Source: Odontocerum albicorne (lineage: Eukaryota; Arthropoda; Insecta; Trichoptera; Odontoceridae). From it: a stretch of DNA of 64,000 bases. The DNA lies in NCBI GenBank assembly GCA_949825065.1, contig OX463849.1:42777234-42841233 (forward strand), read 5' to 3'. This document shows positions 32,077 to 43,430 of this stretch, in pieces; the stretch's first letter is position 1; each line of letters opens with the position of its first letter. The notes beneath the pieces are model-generated. The model was not told where the DNA came from, searched no databases, and saw only the letters and a program-made list of their open reading frames with translations. The position numbers were made by a program, and so were the translations under genes.

Positions 32077-32572
32077 TCTCGTACCTAAGCCAGAAACCGA
32101 TGGTATACAGTAAACAGTAAAAACCTTAAGCCACATTTTCTCGTACCTAAGCCAGAAACCGATGGTATACAGTAAACAGTAAAAACCTTAAGCCACATTT
32201 TCTCGTACCTGAGCCAGAAACCGATGGTATACAGTAAACAGTAAAAACCTTAAGCCACATTTTCTCGTACCTAAGCCAGAAACCGATGGTATACAGTAAA
32301 CAGTAAAAACCTTAAGCCACATTTTCTCGTACCTAAGCCAGAAACCGATGGTATACAGTAAACAGTAAAAACCTTAAGCCACATTTTCTCGTACCTAAGC
32401 CAGAAACCGATGGTATACAGTAAACAGTAAAAACCTTAAGCCACATTTTCTCGTACCTAAGCCAGAAACCGATGGTATACAGTAAACAGTAAAAACCTTA
32501 AGCCACATTTTCTCGTACCTAAGCCAGAAACCGATGGTATACAGTAAACAGTAAAAACCTTAAGCCACATTT
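32077..32572. repeat. 62-bp tandem array, eight nearly identical units
   Basis: Units start at 32077, 32139, 32201, 32263, 32325, 32387, 32449 and 32511. They begin TCTCGTACCTAAGCCAGAAA, then CCGATGGTATACAGTAAACA and GTAAAAACCTTAAGCCACAT. The only difference I see is CCTGAGCC for CCTAAGCC in unit 3. Such uniformity indicates recent expansion or active homogenisation. Confidence 0.95.
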
Positions 32573-33734
32573 ATGTTACCTTACACAACTCGGCAGTGTT
32601 AATAAAATAAGTTTCTTAAAGATGTTCTGCCTTCCGGTACTTTAGAAAACTTTATTCCAGCGACTTGAAAAAACCCATTGAAATAATTAAGTTTGTCCCA
32701 CCTTACCAAGGCATGTAGTTTTCATTCCGAGACAGTTTTCTGTTTATCAACTGGGTTGAATTTGATGATGAAACCAAAAAATGTGATTACTCGAAGAAAT
32801 TTCCGATAAATCGGCATCTATTTTTATGTCTATAGGTAGGCATCGTTTTATTTACTTAGTATTCCGCGTCTTTTCGATGACGATACACTTAACGTTTCCA
32901 TTTTGATTACACAGCGACTTACATACATACAGACTGTGTCGTTTTATTTCTTTTCACATTTTATTTGCCATCAAAAAGAGACGTATAACATTGTATCTAT
33001 CTGAATACGTGTTCGTTATCCTCGTTTAAAATTTTGTACGAAGCGTTCCCAACCGTCAAAAGATTCGAATTTTTCTTCAGAGACATCTTAGAAGATCAAA
33101 AACAACCAGTAATATTGAACAAGTGACAACATGTACTCGTCATTTAGTCTCAATCGATTTCTTATTAAGCAAATGTTTCACGTCTTTTTTCACTGCCGGT
33201 CACTTTATCAGATTTGTTTTATATTTTTTGTGAATGTTGAACCTCGTCTCGATGTTCAAGTACAAAGAGCGGTAGCTTGGCATCAGACACATGAATTGCC
33301 GCTTGTGTTTTGATTGGGTGATAAATATCAACGATAATATGAAGGGTGTTTCTTCTATGGACTTTGTTCTTCATAATTCCAAGTGCATTGTACTGAAATA
33401 TTTAAGAAGCACAAACTATAATTTATTCTATCTCGCTGGTGCTCGTTGCGTCGAATCCAGAAGATACATGTGTAATAGATTTGATTTGATTTTCTCTTTT
33501 TATTATCTCTGATAGATCTTGTGCTAGATAACATGTTTTGTTTTGCAATACATCAATATATTTTTAATATTCAAAATATTGCAAATATAAACATGTATTC
33601 TATTTAACTCATAAATTATATTCCTCTTGAGCTTATTTTCATCATAAATTTACATACTTCTATTAAATTATTTACTTTATCGTTCATTTGTAAAAATATA
33701 ATGCTGACAATAATTCCAAAATGATTTCATCTTA
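32573..33734. other. AT-rich sequence, no gene recognised
   Basis: About 1.2 kb. No recognised gene or repeat; open stretches of 60-73 codons look like chance. Confidence 0.45.
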
Positions 33735-34410
33735 ACCTTAACGACTTTATAGGTTAGTGCATGGTATACTTGGTCGAGGTAGACTGAGAAAAGTGCGACT
33801 GTACCAAGTTGACCATAATTCGAAAGACAGGGAAGTTATGGTAGATTTATAAAAAATGTTTGAAAACCGCAAGTAGCGCATTTTATTCTAAGTAACAAAT
33901 TCGACGTATGGGAGGGAAACGTGGACGTGGAAAAATACAGAAAAAGTCGAATAAATGCTTTAGAAATGCGTACACTAAGAAGAACATATCCTTCCTTCCG
34001 TGGTTGCAGTCCTAAGACTGGTTTGCAGCAATTTGAACTCTTCTCCTCCATTCCCCCCTGTCCTGTGCGGCTCTTTTTAAGTCTGTGTATGTTGAGCAGC
34101 GCACGTCCACCAACAGGTCCTCCAGGTACTCTCGGCGTGGGCGTCCCCTAGAGTTTGTCCCCTCGGTCATGCCCTCCATTATCTTGTCGTATTATATGAC
34201 CGATCCATCTTGCACGCCTTTCGGACAGGATCCTGTCCGAAATATATCCCCTATAGGGTGACAATATATGGCAGAATACGATATGGATTGATAGGGATTA
34301 ATGTGAACTAAAGGCTATTAAGTAGGATGAAGAATAGTATACTGACATAGTTTGGGCACGTTGAACGAATGAACGAAGAACGACTAACAAAGCAAAATAA
34401 TTTATATCAT
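33735..34410 (+). mobile_element. LINE-L relic interrupted by another LINE
   Basis: The left part (33900-33987) encodes WEGNVDVEKYRKSRINALEMRT with LRRTYP. The right part (34254-34400) continues GVTIYGRIRYGLIG-like, then KMKN, FGHVERMNEERLTKQ. The host LINE is decayed and split by a GC-richer insert at 33988-34253. Confidence 0.75.
33988..34253 (-). mobile_element. LINE 3' end of a different family, nested in LINE-L
   Basis: The minus strand is open without a stop for over 75 codons, from SDRILSERRARWIGHIIRQDN through GRPRREYLEDLLVDVRCS and KRAAQDRGEWRRRVQIAANQ to a natural stop. About 30 nt of 3' tail ends GGAAGGAAGGA. It is 5'-truncated. It is clearly GC-richer and less decayed than the host LINE, so it inserted later. 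The motifs are typical of LINE reverse-transcriptase C-termini; family not assigned. Confidence 0.75.
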
Positions 34411-34424
34411 GTATAGTTTAGTAG

Positions 34425-34740
34425 GATTTCTCCGAATTTTTAAACTTCCTTTTTTTTTTAAATATCATTCATTTCCAACTAATCTTACTTTATTTGGTCT
34501 TCATCTACCATTCCTTCCACTCACATTTGTACTGTTTATTTGTTTTGTTAGTCTTTATTAATTCATTCGTTATAAATGACCAAACCATCTCAGAATGCTC
34601 TTCTTTATACTACTAAATACAACCTTCAGTCCACATTAATCCATGATCAATTAATTTCGTAGTTTTTCTTATATATTGTAACTCTGCGTATTTTCTTAGT
34701 GCACGAATTTCTACCACGTTTATTCGGTTTCTTTCAGTAT
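34425..34740 (-). mobile_element. LINE-L 3'-end relic
   Basis: Plus-strand AAATATCATTCATTTCCAAC, AACCATCTCAGAATGCTCTT, CTACTAAATACAACCTTCAG, CCACATTAATCCATGATCAA and TTCTTAGTGCACGAATTTCT are complements of the LINE-L block series, from the KVWLD region back to the EMRALRR region. Confidence 0.65.
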
Positions 34741-35352
34741 TTTTCCTAATTTGGCTTTTGTGGTTTTTATTAATAAAATAAACAAAATATTAAGACTTTA
34801 ATTTTCACCATTGTTCAACACACGATGTGGAGAGAAATCATGTGAAATCAGTGAGAAAGTTATATTTTAATTAAATAAAAGACAAATATATAAATATATA
34901 ATTCTCAATTTTAATTGAATTCTTAACTCAAAACAATGTGTTTTTTTTATTAATTCAATTGACGAGATGTTGAATATAAACACTGATATGTTGATTGCTT
35001 ACTCGAGTCCGTTGTATTCTAATCTGAGGAGCATGGTAGCGTGCGGTTTGTATGTAACATAATGCTATATCTTGAAATGTGGTATTAGTACAGTATGCGC
35101 TGCTTATTAGAATTCCATTTGTATTAACACATTTTGAAGGAAGATTAACACATGTTAAAAAACGATAGGCTATCCGGAAAATAATTATTAAAAATTACGT
35201 ATCAATACGAATTTTCAAAAGTATGATCCAGCTTTACTGTCGTTGGAAAAAATCGTATAGTATAACTTTATGAATACAGTTATTGAAGTTTTTTTGAAAA
35301 ATTTTGTGAGTAAAAATGATTAGGAAAAATACAATAAAAACAAAGCAACAGT
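34741..35352. other. AT-rich sequence, no gene recognised
   Basis: No recognised feature. Confidence 0.45.
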
Positions 35353-35992
35353 TTAACCTTTCCTTCTCTGTGTTGGGTATCTTCTACACGTTGCTTCTAA
35401 TAACCATCAATATCTCTATAAATATAATAAATACAAGGTTAAGATTTTAGGTATTCCTCCATAATATATTTACGCATTGATTTAAAAAATAATATTAATA
35501 ATAATCAGAATTTATCGACTACATCGAGGTGTTTGGTAAAGATCGAAAACAAATTCGCATTTAAACGCTGCGAGTGCCTCGTCTTGACGATAGGTGAATA
35601 GTATGCGGGAAGCGCGACACTATATTCGCATCTCACTCTTGCATACTAGACTGAATTGCGAGAACCTGAATTGTCTCAACGTCGCAAGCATTAAGCGTAA
35701 GTGCCGGGGTATGCGACTGACGTTCCGCGCCACTAGTGGCTTCTAAGCTTGCAAATAGGTTAGACGTACGCCCGTTCCGTGAGCGTTTTTTAATGTTTTC
35801 AGATGGTTTTTTAATGTTTTCAGCAAATAAATCTCAATTATTATAATTTTTAACTTCAATTATAATTAATTAAGGGGATTATCTATGAATGTTCTTATTT
35901 TTCCGATTTAAAATCGCTAATTTTTTATTGCGTACTCACTACCCAACACCGGAACACGCGTTTCATTTTTATCACCGTAAGGGAAGGGTTAA
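35353..35992 (+). mobile_element. piggyBac-type non-autonomous element (MITE), copy 2
   Basis: TTAA at both ends (35353-35356, 35989-35992). It starts TTAACCTTTCCTTCTCTGTG and ends GTAAGGGAAGGGTTAA. Length is about 640 bp. It shares its full length with copies at 26484 (reverse) and 58424. A tandem duplication of TTTTTTAATGTTTTCAG at 35787-35823 is unique to this copy. Non-coding. Confidence 0.85.
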
Positions 35993-36359
35993 AGACAAAC
36001 ATTTCAATAACATATTCCTTTCATCATTATGCTTATGTTCTAAGCTCAGATATGGTAGATCTGCTGGCTTTAATTTGGTGACACAAATCTTCCTAGTTTG
36101 GGTGGATTACCTATTCAGAAGAAAAAAAAACTAGGAAATCTTGTTTTAAGTCAACCGGCTTTTAATTAGTTTAGCACCTACCTTCCGATTAGTTTAGCAT
36201 TAATAAAACAAATGCAAAAATTATCGACGATCTTGCTTTTGAAATTTGGTGAGTAATTTTTTAGTACAAAATAAAATGATGTCAACTAAAATAACATTTG
36301 GTTAAAATGATATTTTACGATCTTTGTAAATATTAGTTTGTACGAAAAGTAATTAAGTA
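35993..36359. other. AT-rich sequence, no gene recognised
   Basis: No recognised feature. Confidence 0.45.
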
Positions 36360-36700
36360 TATTTTAGGTCAAATTACACCAAATGCTTGTAGATGGTGGT
36401 TTTAGATAGTCTCAGTATCTCTGCAATCTCTCATGTCGTAGGATGTTGATTATTCTCGATCAAAGCCTTGATTTGGTCGCCATCAGTGGTAATCGACCTT
36501 TCAGAGAAAACACCATATTCGAATGTCGTATCACCGTTACGCATTTTTTAAATTCACACTTTTCCCACGATCGCTTACTGCATCGTCGCTAATATATTTT
36601 TTTGGTTTGTGTCGCATTTTTTATTGCGGTTGTAAAAAAACATCAAGCACCTTTGTAATAACTTATTTTGCTCCATCTTCAAAATGGCTTAAAACGCTCA
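36360..36700 (-). pseudogene. Decayed mariner transposase N-terminal domain
   Basis: On the minus strand, conceptual pieces read MEQNKLLQ, CLMFFYNRNKKC, then (after breaks) DQ/NQ-type IKALIE-N, followed by TREIAEILRLSKTTIYKHL. The last block is the second helix-turn-helix of irritans-like mariner transposases. No catalytic region or TIR was found. Several stops and frameshifts. Confidence 0.6.
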
Positions 36701-38310
36701 AGCGATTAGGGTAAATAATAACTGAAAAAATGTGCTGAATTTTCATTATAATTCATTCAACATATTTGGAATTCAGTTAACAATGAAAATGTTCCCTTAA
36801 CGAAATTTATCTGAGAAATACGAAACTACTTTCCGGTAATACTATTACTGTTTCCTCGCCCAAGATTTTGGGAGTCTAAATATTATTTTATAATTAAGAA
36901 AATAGGAAACGAAATTATCCTCAAATTCTCGACATACTTTCATATTATAACGACTACGTCAAATACGATGAATCAACGTTATAAAAATATAATTAATTCC
37001 CTTTAAATGAAACACGCGAGAGATGGCAAGTGAAAAAAAATATGCCTCTTCCTCGACTAATTCACGGCTCCGGCATGAGAATGGAGGTGATATTTTATTA
37101 CGATTCGTGGAGCGCTTAAGCGATTTAGTTTAACAATGGTAAAAAAAAACGCGCTGCCTTCTATAATAATATACATTCAGCACGTCTTGAATAAAGTTAG
37201 CGATGATATCTTTGTCATAACGACATCTATCCGAGAAATACGAAACTACTTTCTCGATAACCCAAATAAATATACAATCCTTAAAACAATTTGAAGAAAG
37301 AAATTAGTGACGTCCTCCGTTGACTAGTTAATCGAAAGCTGGAAAGCTTAATACATCAGGGGTTTGAGTTCATTCGGTTTATACAAATAGGTCGTTTTTT
37401 TTCTGGAATACTACAGAATTGTACCACAGTACAAGGAGTGAAATATTTGACTTATTGCAGGATGCACATGTTAAGTTTAATGAATATGACAGACGTGGGC
37501 AAATGCGGCTCTTCGTTGGGATAAGTGCCGCTCCCAATGTCTCTTATAAAAATATAGATACTTTCTTTCCCCATTATACTTGTATTTTCGCGATTTTCCT
37601 TTCTAAATGTTGTAAGTGACAAGATGCGCATGTATGAATGCAACTGTCAAAGACGCGAGTATTGGTGTGTGTGCTGTGATACGTGTGTGCTATGATTTCA
37701 ATGTGTAGGGTGCGCGCGCATCTCCTGCCTCTTTATGTGCGCAAACCGAATTCTGCGCTATTTTTATATTTTATTATATGTGTATTTTTTATACTTTATA
37801 TATCAATTTAGATTTGTGTAGAATATGTAATGAATTTGAATTTGTGTATTTAATACTACGTGAGAACGTGACTATGGTGTGGCTCTGTATATATATGAAA
37901 ATCCAGAATGTGGCTTTCGTTGACAACTCCTGGAATATGATATCAGTGAAATATGCATCCAAGTATTGGGTGAAGGGAGTCCTAGTCTCTTCGTCGCAAC
38001 AGAGACATAATTATGATACATTTTATATTTGTAAAAAATATTCGAAAACATTTAATGAAGGGCAGATAATATTATTCTAAAAACATAACCCTAATATAAA
38101 TTTAAACGGACAATGTCATTCTTTAAGTTATTTTCGAAACCGTTTGTTTTATTTTTATTCAAATTTGGATTCTTTTTGATGTCGCTAAAATATTTATTTT
38201 TCATTTATTGTATTGTTCAATTTAGTTCGTTTCAAGTGCAAATTACTTAAAAATCCATTCGCCATATAATAATATTATGAATACTTCCTTGATAACGCCA
38301 TGTTTTTTTC
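36701..38310. other. AT-rich sequence with an internal degenerate duplication
   Basis: 36720-36845 and 37140-37262 share GAGAAATACGAAACTACTTTC and looser similarity upstream (TGTGCTGAATTTTCATTATA against CGCGCTGCCTTCTATAATAA). No gene is recognised; 37660-37740 has a GTGTGCTGTGATACGTGTGTG simple tract. Confidence 0.4.
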
Positions 38311-38329
38311 AGTATAGACACAGAGATCG

Positions 38330-38640
38330 CCCTGTCATTTGCATCAATCAGTTCTTGTTTCGATCATGTCGCCACGATGCTCGTACAAGTTAGCATGTGT
38401 TTTATGTCCTGTACCACAATCACATTCAATGCTACTTTTGTTCAAGAACCCCCATCTTTGGATCTTTATCTTGTATTTAGTCATCCCTTCTACCGGTATC
38501 TTCAGGACTCTCCAAGTGCGCCACGACACTTGGTCTCCTGGTGCCATCTTTTCCAAAAGCTTTATCCAGTCCTTAAATGTTTTTCCTTTTTTTCACTTCA
38601 GAGAATGCGCTTTATCTGGTGGAATCGATAGTTGTTGCGC
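38330..38640 (-). pseudogene. Possible LINE C-terminal remnant
   Basis: The minus-strand frame at 38556-38344 reads MTKYKIKIQRWGFLNKS, then ECDCGTGHKTHANLYEHRGD. This resembles the HRWG-L-S--C-CG cysteine motif after the reverse transcriptase in Jockey/I-type LINEs. Preceding residues include PPDKAHSL. Short and degraded, so a tentative call. Confidence 0.35.
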
Positions 38641-39961
38641 TCTCTTCATATAACTATTCCTAGATTTCAATCAGATTATTGCTGGCTAGGGGGCAAAAGA
38701 TATAGGAAATAAAATACGAAGTAAAAAATACATTTATATTTTATTTTATACATGAAGGATACAACAGTAAATCTAAATAAAGTACACTACAGTCGGGTGC
38801 CTCCTGGAAATATCAAATATTCACCAATATCCAACTCTTTTAACCTGTGTTATTAAACCATAAAATTTAATACTTGACCATAAAAACCAGCATCTACTGT
38901 ACTCTGTTAGATCTTTGTACTCACAGTTATTTTTTCGCCCAATATGATTATCTATAACGACCTAGTAATGAGATACGAGGAATATCGACATTATTTGAGG
39001 TTTGACAAGTGGCTTGTTTAATTTTGCGCTTGAAGGAACAAGGAGTAGCGTTGACATACACAAAACTAATATTTATATTTACTGTGTTATATTTTACTAC
39101 AAGATTTTTTCATTGGATGCTCTCATGGTGAATATATTTTTGTATAATGTCAAAAAGGGATATCGTTATTTATAAAAATAATCTATAAAAATGTAATTTT
39201 TCCATGATAAGCGAAAATGTTATTTTCCTTTGTCTAATTATTATTTGGTTTATAAGTTTTTATTAAAACTTCGTCAGTTGTATTAACATTTAAAAGCGGG
39301 TTTTTTTTTTCATTTCGACGACTTCCGTGCAATATTTTTTAAGGGAATTTTCAATTTATTTAAAAAAAAATGCTTTAAATATTATGTTGATATCTTTTGA
39401 TTGTATTTTTGCTATTATTTTACCAATAAATTAAGATCCAACTATAAAACTTGTAATGACTTGTTGCAATCTATTTTAGATTTCAACATTTCATTTTTAA
39501 TTCCAGTGGAAGTATTTATTTGATTTATGATATCCTGTCTTATCGTTTTAGAAGTCTTGCTACCGAAATCTTAGGATAAATTTGTCAACGTTGTAAGCAT
39601 GTTGATATGCAAATTCGTGCAGACACTAAGGAGTCATTTATCTAAAACATGTACTACTATCTTTAGGATTCTGTGATAGTCAATGATCATTAAAAATATA
39701 CTCGTACATGTTAATACTCGTATATAACATATATAATATATATCTAATTTAAACCACACAAATTAATTTAAAGTTCTTTTGATATAGTTCAAAGAAAATC
39801 TTTTATTTTAGTTTTTTATGCATAATTATACATTGTTAAGCGTAGCAAAAAAAGACGTCAACAGCTTCCACAGAGTAAATGTGGATAGATTTAAACACGT
39901 GAATGGATCTAAACCACTAGAGTAGAATATTTGAACAACTGATCGGTTATTTGTGTGAAAT
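38641..39961. other. AT-rich sequence, no gene recognised
   Basis: About 1.3 kb with no recognised feature. Confidence 0.5.
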
Positions 39962-40353
39962 TATTTTCGACCACTAAGTCTCATTTGATCTCTTAATGTA
40001 AATACGCGTTGTACGTATATTTTCGACCACTAAGTCTCATTTAATCTCTTAATGTAAATAAGCGTTGTAAGTATATTTTCGACCACTAAGTCTCATTTGA
40101 TCTCTTAATGTAAATAAGCGTTGTATGTATATTTTCGACCACTAAGTCCAATTTGATCTCTTAATGTAAATACGCGTTGTATGTATATTTTCGACCACTA
40201 AGTCTCATTTAATCTCTTAATGTAAATAAGCGTTGTATGTATATTTTCGACCACTAAGTCTAATTTGATCTCTTAATGTAAATAAGCGTTGTATGTATAT
40301 TTTCGACCACTAAGTCTCATTTGATATCTTAATGTAAATACGCGTTGTATGTA
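39962..40353. repeat. 56-bp tandem array, seven units
   Basis: Units start at 39962, 40018, 40074, 40130, 40186, 40242 and 40298, each with TATTTTCGACCACTAAGTCT, then TGATCTCTTAATGTAAATA and (A/C)GCGTTGTATG. Two variants alternate (AATACGCG and AATAAGCG), so the array is older or less homogenised than the one at 32 kb. Confidence 0.9.
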
Positions 40354-40601
40354 TATTTTCTTATTAAAAATAAGGTCTCGTGATCGTGTTTGATAATAAA
40401 TAAGATAAATGAATGGAAATTGTAAATTTATCTCCCAAGTGCATATGTCTACCATTGAATTACGAGTATTTTGCGATGTAAAATAACTTTGTAATATGAT
40501 ATTTTTTCAAGTATGGTCAAGAAAGGACTTTGGTATGGATTTTGATATGTTACGTTCTTTAAAATATTTACTAATCTTATTTAGCGGTATTAATGTATTA
40601 C

Positions 40602-41253
40602 GTGTTAACATAAGTTGTGTCCGTTTTTTTCCAAATATAAACATGAGCACCAAAAGTAAAACAAAATGGTAAAGGCTATACGTCATTCGAAAGAATTTTT
40701 TCTGCTCTACAAGATATTGTGTTTGCTTTTACGTTACATATATTATTTTATTTGATTGCAAGCCTTCAAAATGGAATGTCAAGTAGACGAAAGTGAACAT
40801 TTTCGACACCTCCTTCTGTTCGCGTTCAATCGAAGGAATAAAGCTGCCAAAGCTGCTCGCGATATTTGCGAAGTGTACGGTGAAGATGCTATGAATGAAA
40901 GGACAGCTCGTGGATGGTTTTTGCGTTTCAAGGACGGTAATTTCGACCTGAAAGATATGGATCGTTCCGGAGGACCAGTGGACTTCGATGAGAACCGCTT
41001 TAACCATATTATTCATGAAGATCTCCTTCAAACATTTTTCATCACCATTTTTTTTCTTCTTTCGTCTACTTGACATTCCATTTTGAAGGCTTGTAATAAA
41101 ATAAAATAATATATGTTAGCTAAAAGCAAACACAATATCTTGTAGAGCAGAAAATTTTCTTTCGAATGACGTATAACCTTTACCATTTTGTTTTACTTTT
41201 GGTGCTAATTTTTAAACTGAAAATAAAAACGGACACAATTTATGTATAACACC
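40602..41253. mobile_element. Fold-back mariner derivative, ~190-bp inverted arms
   Basis: The left arm 40602-40792 (GTGTTAACATAAGTTGTGTC through GAATGTCAAGTAGACGAAAG) recurs inverted at 41059-41253 (CTTTCGTCTACTTGACATTC through ACACAATTTATGTATAACAC) with few mismatches. The arms hold the terminal and 5' UTR region plus the first codons of a mariner transposase; the 266-bp centre holds the rest of its first DNA-binding domain. This looks like a mariner whose 3' half was replaced by an inverted copy of its own 5' end. Confidence 0.8.
40771..41073 (+). pseudogene. Mariner transposase N-terminal DNA-binding fragment
   Basis: From the ATG at 40771: MECQVDESEHFRHLLLFAFN, then KAAKAARDICEVYGEDAMNE, RTARGWFLRFKDGNFDLKDM. 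This is the first helix-turn-helix of a mariner transposase (consensus KNAAEA--I---YGE-----T---WF-KFK-GDF-L-D). Mariner similarity stops after about residue 85 (FNHIIHEDL). The next codons run into the inverted arm and end at a stop at 41071-41073. No catalytic Asp residues exist. If expressed it would bind TIRs only; that is inference. Confidence 0.75.
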
Positions 41254-41375
41254 CAATATAATGTCTTTGTTAAATTTTGGTAGAATCCACGTGGCCTTAT
41301 CTAATCCGAATGCTTTTCAACTTTGTTGTTTTCGTAAGCGTAATTTACGTAATGGTAAATTGTTTTTTTAATATG

Positions 41376-41495
41376 TCGGTAGGGTTTTTTAAAGGGTTCC
41401 AGTCTTGTTTCACAGACTTATCTAACATTTTTCGGGTGGCAAGAACCCCGCCAGGTTGTATTGTATACAACGAAAGTGTAATGTAGTCTAATACA
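41376..41495 (+). mobile_element. SINE-1 tail fragment
   Basis: AGGGTTCCAGTCTTGTTTCA, TTTTTCGGGTGGCAAGAACC, CCGCCAGGTTGTATTGTATA and ACGAAAGTGTAATGTAGTCT: SINE-1 body and tail without the head. Confidence 0.65.
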
Positions 41496-41589
41496 ATGTT
41501 TATCTTCCTACATCTTTTTTTTTATTTATCGTCACTTGTTTGATATCATACATATTGTTTGATATCAATTTTGTTTTTATATGATATTT

Positions 41590-41715
41590 CAAAAGTCAGA
41601 GGTGTTGCATGAAAAAGTGTATCGATGCGAAGGAGGCGAAATGTGTGTGTCGCTTTCGAAAGTCTAGCTCTCGGTCCTTTTTGCCTGCTCCGGCAGAAAA
41701 ACGGTATGATGATAA
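41590..41715 (+). mobile_element. LINE-L extreme 3' end
   Basis: GTTGCATGAAAAAGTGTATC (SCMKKCIDAKEAKCVC), then TTTTGCCTGCTCCGGCAGAA and the tail CGGTATGATGA. Confidence 0.6.
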
Positions 41716-42505
41716 TTGTGAACTAATTAGATCACAAGTATGAGAATATTAAAAATGAGCGCAAGGACATGTCTTGAACAAAACACCCCCTTTTAGATTT
41801 CTACGAAAAACAATCTTTAAAACACTCTCAGGTGAAATCGATGAACAAAAGTCAAAAATAGGATTTGCTCCGAACGAAACTTCACAAAGTAAAGGAAAAT
41901 ATCAACGTCGAATTGGGTTTCATTTGTTTGTACCCATTTTTTTTTAGGATTAAATTCTCGATTTATCAAACGAGTCCCTTAAAAATTTTCTGTAATTTTT
42001 TTTTGTTGTGAACTATCGAAACGGAAGCTTTACCATTGTAAATAGATTTTGTTGACATTATATTTTTTTGATCAATTTGCATATTCATAGTTTACGTCCG
42101 GTATCCGATTTATTTCCCGTTTGGATATTGAAAAAAAAAACGCTTGAACATCTGGCTATATATGAACATTCAGCTAGATATGTATGAGTATTTGAGGTTT
42201 TGTGGAGAAAATTGGCCCTGTCGGTTTATAATTTATATCTTCGTTGGATAGGAAATAAATTTCATCCAACAAAAAAAGAAAGTGAAAGTTTTTTTTTATT
42301 ATTTATTGTTATTTTCAGAAAAGAAAACTTCATCGTATAGAGGCAATAAAATAAACCATATGTGTCCTCGCGCGTTGTAAATAAATTAAAATACTAAAAA
42401 CGGATCCAGTTTTTCGCTTTTATGTAGTTAGAAAATAAACTGAGAGAAAAAAAAAACAATATTCATGATAAACAAATATGACACTAATATATAAATATTT
42501 TTATA
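41716..42505. other. AT-rich sequence, no gene recognised
   Basis: No recognised feature. Confidence 0.45.
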
Positions 42506-43430
42506 CAGGTGGGCAAAAAGGATGTTGGCGGTTTGAATATGAAATTTAAAAAAAACTATGTAACATACAACATTTTTATTAGTATTATAAAAAACAAAAA
42601 TCTTGGAATTTTTACGTCTTAAAAATAATGTTGTTTAAGTGACTTCCTTCGGCTGATTAGCACTCTTGAAACCGAAGTCGCAGATTTTGGAAAATTCGGC
42701 GAAACGTTATTCTCGGTATATTGTTAATTTCCAGGATAATGTTCCTTTTGAGCTGCTCCAAATCTCGCGGATTATTCTTGTAGACCACTGATTTAAGGTA
42801 GCCCCATAGAAAAAAATCACATTGAGTTAGATCGGGGCTGCGTGGAGGCCATTCGATATCCCCCCTTTTCGAAATGAGTTTTCCCGGGAACATTCTATGG
42901 ATTCGGGAGCAGGTCTATGGACACCCTAGCAGTATGGCATGTGGCACCATCTTGTTGGAACCATATCCTTGAAATTTTTGAAAAACTGGGACCAAGAACT
43001 CTCTTATCATGCCGCAATAATTGTGAACTCTCACCGTCATCGCGCGCCCTCTTTCGTCCTCGAAAAAGTATAACTTCCTCCACAATGTCGGGCGTTCTCG
43101 CAGAGATCGGACGACCGCGATCAATTATTGTTATTGTCGACCCAGTTGTTTCGAACATTCTAATCCATTTGCGTATCACATTGGCGCGTGGAGCCTCACG
43201 TATGTCCCGCAAACCGTGTTCCTGTCGGTACAACCGTCGTGCAATAATCACAGATTTATTGTTTGCATAACACACGCGGACTTCGTTCCGCCTTATTGCA
43301 TACATTTTAGATTTTTTTCTTACCCAAGTTCACAGCATTAGTTATACTTTTATTATTCTGCCAAATTCAAGTTTCGCTTTCACATGTCAATATGGGAACC
43401 AAACCACTTTACGTATTGTCATTTTTGCTC
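42506..43430 (-). mobile_element. Mariner-like element relic (DUF4817-type transposase), one TIR visible
   Basis: The left end CAGGTGGGCAAAAAGGATGT follows TA (42504-42505) and looks like a Tc1/mariner-class terminus. A matching right end is not clear; it has probably decayed near 43400-43440. Coding remnants lie on the minus strand from 43305 down to 42625. Confidence 0.65.
42640..43305 (-). pseudogene. Mariner-like transposase with DUF4817-type N-terminus, core deleted
   Basis: From 43305: MYAIRRNEVRVCYANNKSVI, then IRKWIRMFETTGSTITIIDR and GRPISARTPDIVEEV, the helix-turn-helix region. A jump to FQQDGATCHTARVS (second catalytic Asp) follows; the first Asp block is missing. A stop at about 42895 precedes ISKRGDIEWPPRSPDLTQ and CDFFLWGYLKSVVY (third Asp), ending RIFQNLRLRFQEC. 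The internal deletion and frame break make it inactive. The DQDGA-CH and WPPRSPDLT-CDFFLWG blocks are typical of this arthropod-wide group. Confidence 0.8.

Noticed and set aside
31772..32113. 113-codon ORF of repeated MLTDMHTDYL
   Set aside because: It exists because a perfect 30-bp repeat has a period divisible by three. There is no signal peptide, splice context or homology, so I treat it as a tandem-array by-product.
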